DNA of 64,000 bases from an uncultured Clostridia bacterium. GTDB lineage: Bacteria > Bacillota > Clostridia > Oscillospirales > Acutalibacteraceae. The translations under genes were made by a program, and so were the position numbers. The stretch's first letter is position 1, and every line of letters begins with the position of its first letter. The stretch lies in NCBI GenBank assembly GCA_946500295.1, contig CAMMVF010000001.1, forward strand, positions 118,290 to 182,289, given 5' to 3'. Shown here one piece after another: positions 61,185 through 64,000 of this stretch. The notes beneath the pieces are model-generated. The model did no database searches, was not told the origin of the DNA, and saw nothing but the letters and a program-made list of their open reading frames with translations.

Positions 61185-62117
61185 TCACTCAAACAGCATT
61201 GCCTTTAAATCCTCAAGATGGTAAGGGGTCTGCTGGTAAACATAGTAGTTGAGCCAGTTTGTAAACAAAAGATTTGCATTGCTGCGCCAAGTCATCATCG
61301 GCGTGCCGTTGGGATCGTTGTTGGGAAAGTAGTTAAAGGGAATGGTGGGGTGGATTCCCTTGTTCAGATCTCTAAAGTATTCGTTCGCCAGGGTGTTTCG
61401 GTCGTACTCGGCGTGTCCCATAACAAAAAACTGCCTGCCGTTTTTGTTGCAAACTATCGACACACCCGCACAGCGAGAGGTGGCTAAAATCTCAAGCTCA
61501 GGGTGGAGCTCGATGTCCTCCCTGTAAACCCCTGTGTAGCGTGAGTGCGGCATTGAAAAGTAATCGTCAAAGCCTCTCATCAGCGGGTGCTTGGGGTTGA
61601 GTACCCTGTGGGTGTAAATTCCGCTGATCTTGCCGCCGAGTTCGTGTTTGTTAATGCCGAAATGGTGGTACAGCGCCGCCTGTGCTCCCCAGCAGATGTG
61701 AAAGGTGGAATAGACATTATGGCGGCTCCAGTCCATGATTTCGCACAGCTCTTCCCAGTAGTCAACATCCTCAAATGGCATCATCTCCACGGGAGCGCCT
61801 GTGATTATCATTCCGTCATACCATTGCTGCTTGACCTGATCGAAGGTTTTGTAAAAGGTTTCGAGATGGCTTGCGGCTGTGTTCTTTGATTTGTGGGTAA
61901 CGGTTTTGAGCAGCTCTACGTCTACCTGAAGCGGGCTGTTGCCCAGCAGCCGCAGAAGCTGGTTTTCAGTGTCTATCTTTGTGGGCATCAGATTTAAAAT
62001 CAATATTTTTAATGCTCTGATATCCTGACTTATAGCCCTTTCCTCGGGCATTACAAATACATTCTCCGACTCCAAAAGGGAGAAAGCCGGGAGGTCTCTC
62101 GGTATTTTTATTGGCAT
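61185..62117 (-). CDS. metA: Homoserine O-acetyltransferase (MetA family)
   Basis: The 310-residue enzyme acylates homoserine for methionine synthesis. The nucleophile Cys142 is in [10 protein letters not shown], and the catalytic His and Glu lie in [16 protein letters not shown]. Residue 111 is Glu (TGAPVE); in this family Glu111 goes with acetyl-CoA and Gly111 with succinyl-CoA, so this is predicted to be an acetyltransferase despite the common 'succinyltransferase' label. ATG is behind GGAAGGGATG. No SAM riboswitch was seen upstream; the gap holds repeats. Confidence 0.94.
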   Translation of the reverse strand: MPIKIPRDLPAFSLLESENVFVMPEERAISQDIRALKILILNLMPTKIDTENQLLRLLGNSPLQVDVELLKTVTHKSKNTAASHLETFYKTFDQVKQQWYDGMIITGAPVEMMPFEDVDYWEELCEIMDWSRHNVYSTFHICWGAQAALYHHFGINKHELGGKISGIYTHRVLNPKHPLMRGFDDYFSMPHSRYTGVYREDIELHPELEILATSRCAGVSIVCNKNGRQFFVMGHAEYDRNTLANEYFRDLNKGIHPTIPFNYFPNNDPNGTPMMTWRSNANLLFTNWLNYYVYQQTPYHLEDLKAMLFE

Positions 62118-62145
62118 TTACATCCCTTCCTTTCATAGCATAGCA

Positions 62146-62395
62146 GTGAAATTACCCTATCGGGCAGTGAAATTCGCGCTAAAGCGCAAGCGAGGCTTCG
62201 CAGTGAAATATCAGCTGCGCTGATGTGATATCGCAACTGCGCCCGGCGGCGAGCCGCAGTGAAATTGCGATTTAGCGCAGTAAAGGAAGCGGCAAATGCC
62301 GCTTTCACCCTATGTTTTACTGCACTGCTCTAGTTTACATCTCTACCGTTCTATACTTACTATCCTTTTTTAACTTTAGCTCGTTTTTAGCCTGC
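62146..62395. repeat. Family C palindrome chain joined to a family B core
   Basis: From 62,146 to 62,282 palindromes CCC-TAT-CGGG, CGCGC-TAAA-GCGC, CAGC-TGC-GCTG, CGGC-GA-GCCG and GCG-ATTTA-CGC are separated by GTGAAATT or GTGATATC linkers. A family B core in reverse orientation follows (CTATGTTTTACTGCACTGC...). It fills the 281-base gap between metA and proS. Confidence 0.75.
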
Positions 62396-62398
62396 GCA

Positions 62399-63844
62399 TC
62401 AATACGCCTTGCCCCAGTAAACCATGTGCTTGGCGGGTTTCCCACAGCAGACGCAGTGGTCGCTAAGATTCTCCTGTTCAAAGGGAATACAGCGAGAGCC
62501 GACTCCGGTAAGCTCCTTTACCTTGTCCTCGCACTCCTCGTCGCCGCACCACATAGCCTTTACAAAGCCGTCTCCCTTTTCCTCGAGTGCGGTTTTTATT
62601 TCGTCTATGCTCAGGCAGGTGTAGGTTTTGTTTTCCCTGTTTTCAAGCGCCTTCTGATAAAGTCCGTCGTGAACCTCTGCAAGCTTACGCTCAAGCTCCT
62701 CACTGAGATTGTCAAGGCTTACAACCGTCTTTTCATTATTGTGCCTTGTGACAAGCACGCACTGATTATTTTCTATATCTCTGGGACCTATCTCAATTCT
62801 AACGGGCACGCCCTTCATCTCGTATTCCGCAAACTTCCAGCCGGGGCTGTTTTCGCTTAAATCAACCTTAACTCTGAATGAAGGAGCAAGCTTAGCCATA
62901 AGCTCCTGAGCCTTTTCGGCAACGCCGGGCTTATGCTGAGCTATTGGAATGATAACAGCCTGAATCGGGGCTACTGCGGGGGGCAGCACAAGACCGGAGT
63001 CGTCTCCGTGAGTCATGATGATAGCTCCGATAAGTCTGGTGGTAACTCCCCATGAGGTCTGGTAGGGGTGTACAAGCTTGTTTTCCTTATTTGTGTAGGT
63101 AATGTCAAACGCCTTGGCAAAGCCGTCGCCAAAGTAGTGGGAGGTTCCCGCCTGAAGCGCCTTTCCGTCGTGCATCAAAGCCTCTATTGCGTATGTTATC
63201 TCGGCGCCTGCGAACTTGTCGCTGTCGGTTTTTCTGCCTTTGACAACAGGCATGGCGAGAGTTTCCTCGCAGAATTTTGCATAAATATTGAGCATGCGCT
63301 CTGTTTCCTCTATTGCCTCCTCGGCAGTTGCGTGTATGGTGTGACCCTCCTGCCAGAGAAATTCACGGCTGCGCAGGAACGGACGGGTGGTTTTTTCCCA
63401 GCGCACTACGTTTACCCATTGATTATAAAGCTTTGGCAGGTCTCTCCAGCTGTGGATGATATTTGCATAGTGTTCGCAAAACAGAGTTTCGCTTGTCGGG
63501 CGGACGCACAGCCTTTCCTCAAGCTTTTCATTTCCGCCGTAAGTTACCCATGCTACCTCCGGAGCAAAGCCCTCAACATGGTCTTTCTCCCTTTGCAGCA
63601 GGCTCTCGGGGATGAACAGTGGCATACACACGTTTTCGTGTCCGGTTTCCTTAAACATTCTGTCCAGTATTTTCTGAATGTTTTCCCAAATTGCATAGCC
63701 GTAGGGTCTGATTACCATGCAGCCCTTTACGCTGGTGTATTCGATAAGCTCCGCCTTCTTGACGATATCAGTATACCACTTGGCGAAGTCCTCGTCCATG
63801 GATGTTATTTCCTTGACGAGCTTTTTGTCGTTGCCTTTAGCCAT
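62399..63844 (-). CDS. proS: Prolyl-tRNA synthetase, eukaryote/archaeal-type (short)
   Basis: The 481-residue class II synthetase has no editing insertion between motifs 2 and 3. Motif 2 is [22 protein letters not shown], and the ProS-specific C-terminal zinc-ribbon-like domain ([13 protein letters not shown]... [16 protein letters not shown]) is present. This architecture is the archaeal/eukaryotic type 3 form that many Clostridia carry in place of or beside the bacterial form. ATG 63844 behind GGGGAGTG fits [10 protein letters not shown]; a GTG three codons upstream is less likely. Confidence 0.95.
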   Translation of the reverse strand: MAKGNDKKLVKEITSMDEDFAKWYTDIVKKAELIEYTSVKGCMVIRPYGYAIWENIQKILDRMFKETGHENVCMPLFIPESLLQREKDHVEGFAPEVAWVTYGGNEKLEERLCVRPTSETLFCEHYANIIHSWRDLPKLYNQWVNVVRWEKTTRPFLRSREFLWQEGHTIHATAEEAIEETERMLNIYAKFCEETLAMPVVKGRKTDSDKFAGAEITYAIEALMHDGKALQAGTSHYFGDGFAKAFDITYTNKENKLVHPYQTSWGVTTRLIGAIIMTHGDDSGLVLPPAVAPIQAVIIPIAQHKPGVAEKAQELMAKLAPSFRVKVDLSENSPGWKFAEYEMKGVPVRIEIGPRDIENNQCVLVTRHNNEKTVVSLDNLSEELERKLAEVHDGLYQKALENRENKTYTCLSIDEIKTALEEKGDGFVKAMWCGDEECEDKVKELTGVGSRCIPFEQENLSDHCVCCGKPAKHMVYWGKAY

Positions 63845-63952
63845 TTTCAACACTCCCCTTATTTATCCGCAGTTGCGCTTAGTTTTACTTAGTTGCAAAA
63901 AGACATAGTACATTAATTATAACTAAACCCCCGTCAATTTTCAACCCTTTTA

Positions 63953-64000
63953 AGTCCTACGTAAGTTTGCACTGCGCTCGTGTAAATTTGTGCCAATCTA
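63953..64000 (-). repeat. Family B core at the window edge
   Basis: In reverse orientation, GTCCTACGTAAGTTTGCACTGC then GTGTAAATTTGTGCCAATCTA matches the family B core. The element continues beyond the window. Confidence 0.75.

Noticed and set aside
62118..62398. Possible SAM riboswitch or T-box upstream of metA
   Set aside because: The gap consists of family C palindromes and a B core; none of the conserved SAM-I, SAM-II or T-box sequences was found.
63068..63892. A 274-codon plus-strand frame opposite proS
   Set aside because: Antisense shadow of the prolyl-tRNA synthetase gene; composition is rich in Cys, His and Leu as expected from reverse-complement codons.

Overview
This 64 kb window is chromosomal DNA from a low-to-mid GC Gram-positive bacterium. 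It is most likely an anaerobic gut Clostridium relative of the Ruminococcaceae/Oscillospiraceae type. The inference rests on the single-chain glycyl-tRNA synthetase, the KOW-domain protein between map and infA, the zinc-binding forms of S14 and L36, a SigH-type sigma factor, a SpoIID-like protein, a threonyl-tRNA T-box leader, strong AGGAGG ribosome binding sites and frequent GTG/TTG starts. The species cannot be fixed from the sequence alone.

Bases 1-12,953 hold an unbroken S10-spc-alpha supercluster read rightward. It runs from the 3' part of rplB through rpsS-rplV-rpsC-rplP-rpmC-rpsQ-rplN-rplX-rplE-rpsN-rpsH-rplF-rplR-rpsE-rpmD-rplO-secY-adk-map-KOW-infA-rpmJ-rpsM-rpsK-rpsD-rpoA-rplQ, and closes with a terminator and tRNA-Arg(CCG). 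From about 13 to 24 kb lie accessory surface and housekeeping genes: a VWA protein, a membrane-hairpin M4 metallopeptidase, an AIM24 protein, a Nudix hydrolase, RdgB, glycyl-tRNA synthetase, a 41-residue cysteine-rich peptide, a glycosylase gene broken by one stop codon, an HTH membrane regulator and tRNA-Arg(ACG).

From 24.5 to 35 kb come nadB-nadC, a two-domain CmpB-like membrane protein, an FHA-SEDS fusion paired with a class B penicillin-binding protein, and secA. From 35 to 50 kb come small regulators, a macrodomain protein, serC-serA, trmK-nif3, a DUF1858 protein, a zinc ribbon protein, sigH, yifB, murA, and the walJ-rlmH-Cof trio. From 50 to 64 kb come a SpoIID-like protein, a membrane protein with a long acidic tail, T-box/thrS, a decayed membrane gene, an EF-G-like GTPase with an altered guanine-recognition motif, membrane and lipoprotein genes, an HPr-like protein with Gln15/Ser46 (Crh-like), metA and a eukaryote/archaeal-type proS.

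The most unusual content is between the genes. Three families of dispersed, highly structured repeats fill most long gaps. Family A is about 165 bp and has seven copies; it folds as a closing stem plus five hairpins, with one compensatory change and one wobble substitution between copies. Family B has a core of about 45 bp that often reads as spurious small proteins. Family C is a chain of short, mutually unrelated palindromes separated by a constant GTGAAAT/GTGATATC linker. B and C combine into larger composite elements. No CRISPR array, insertion-sequence transposase, prophage or recognisable defence locus was seen.
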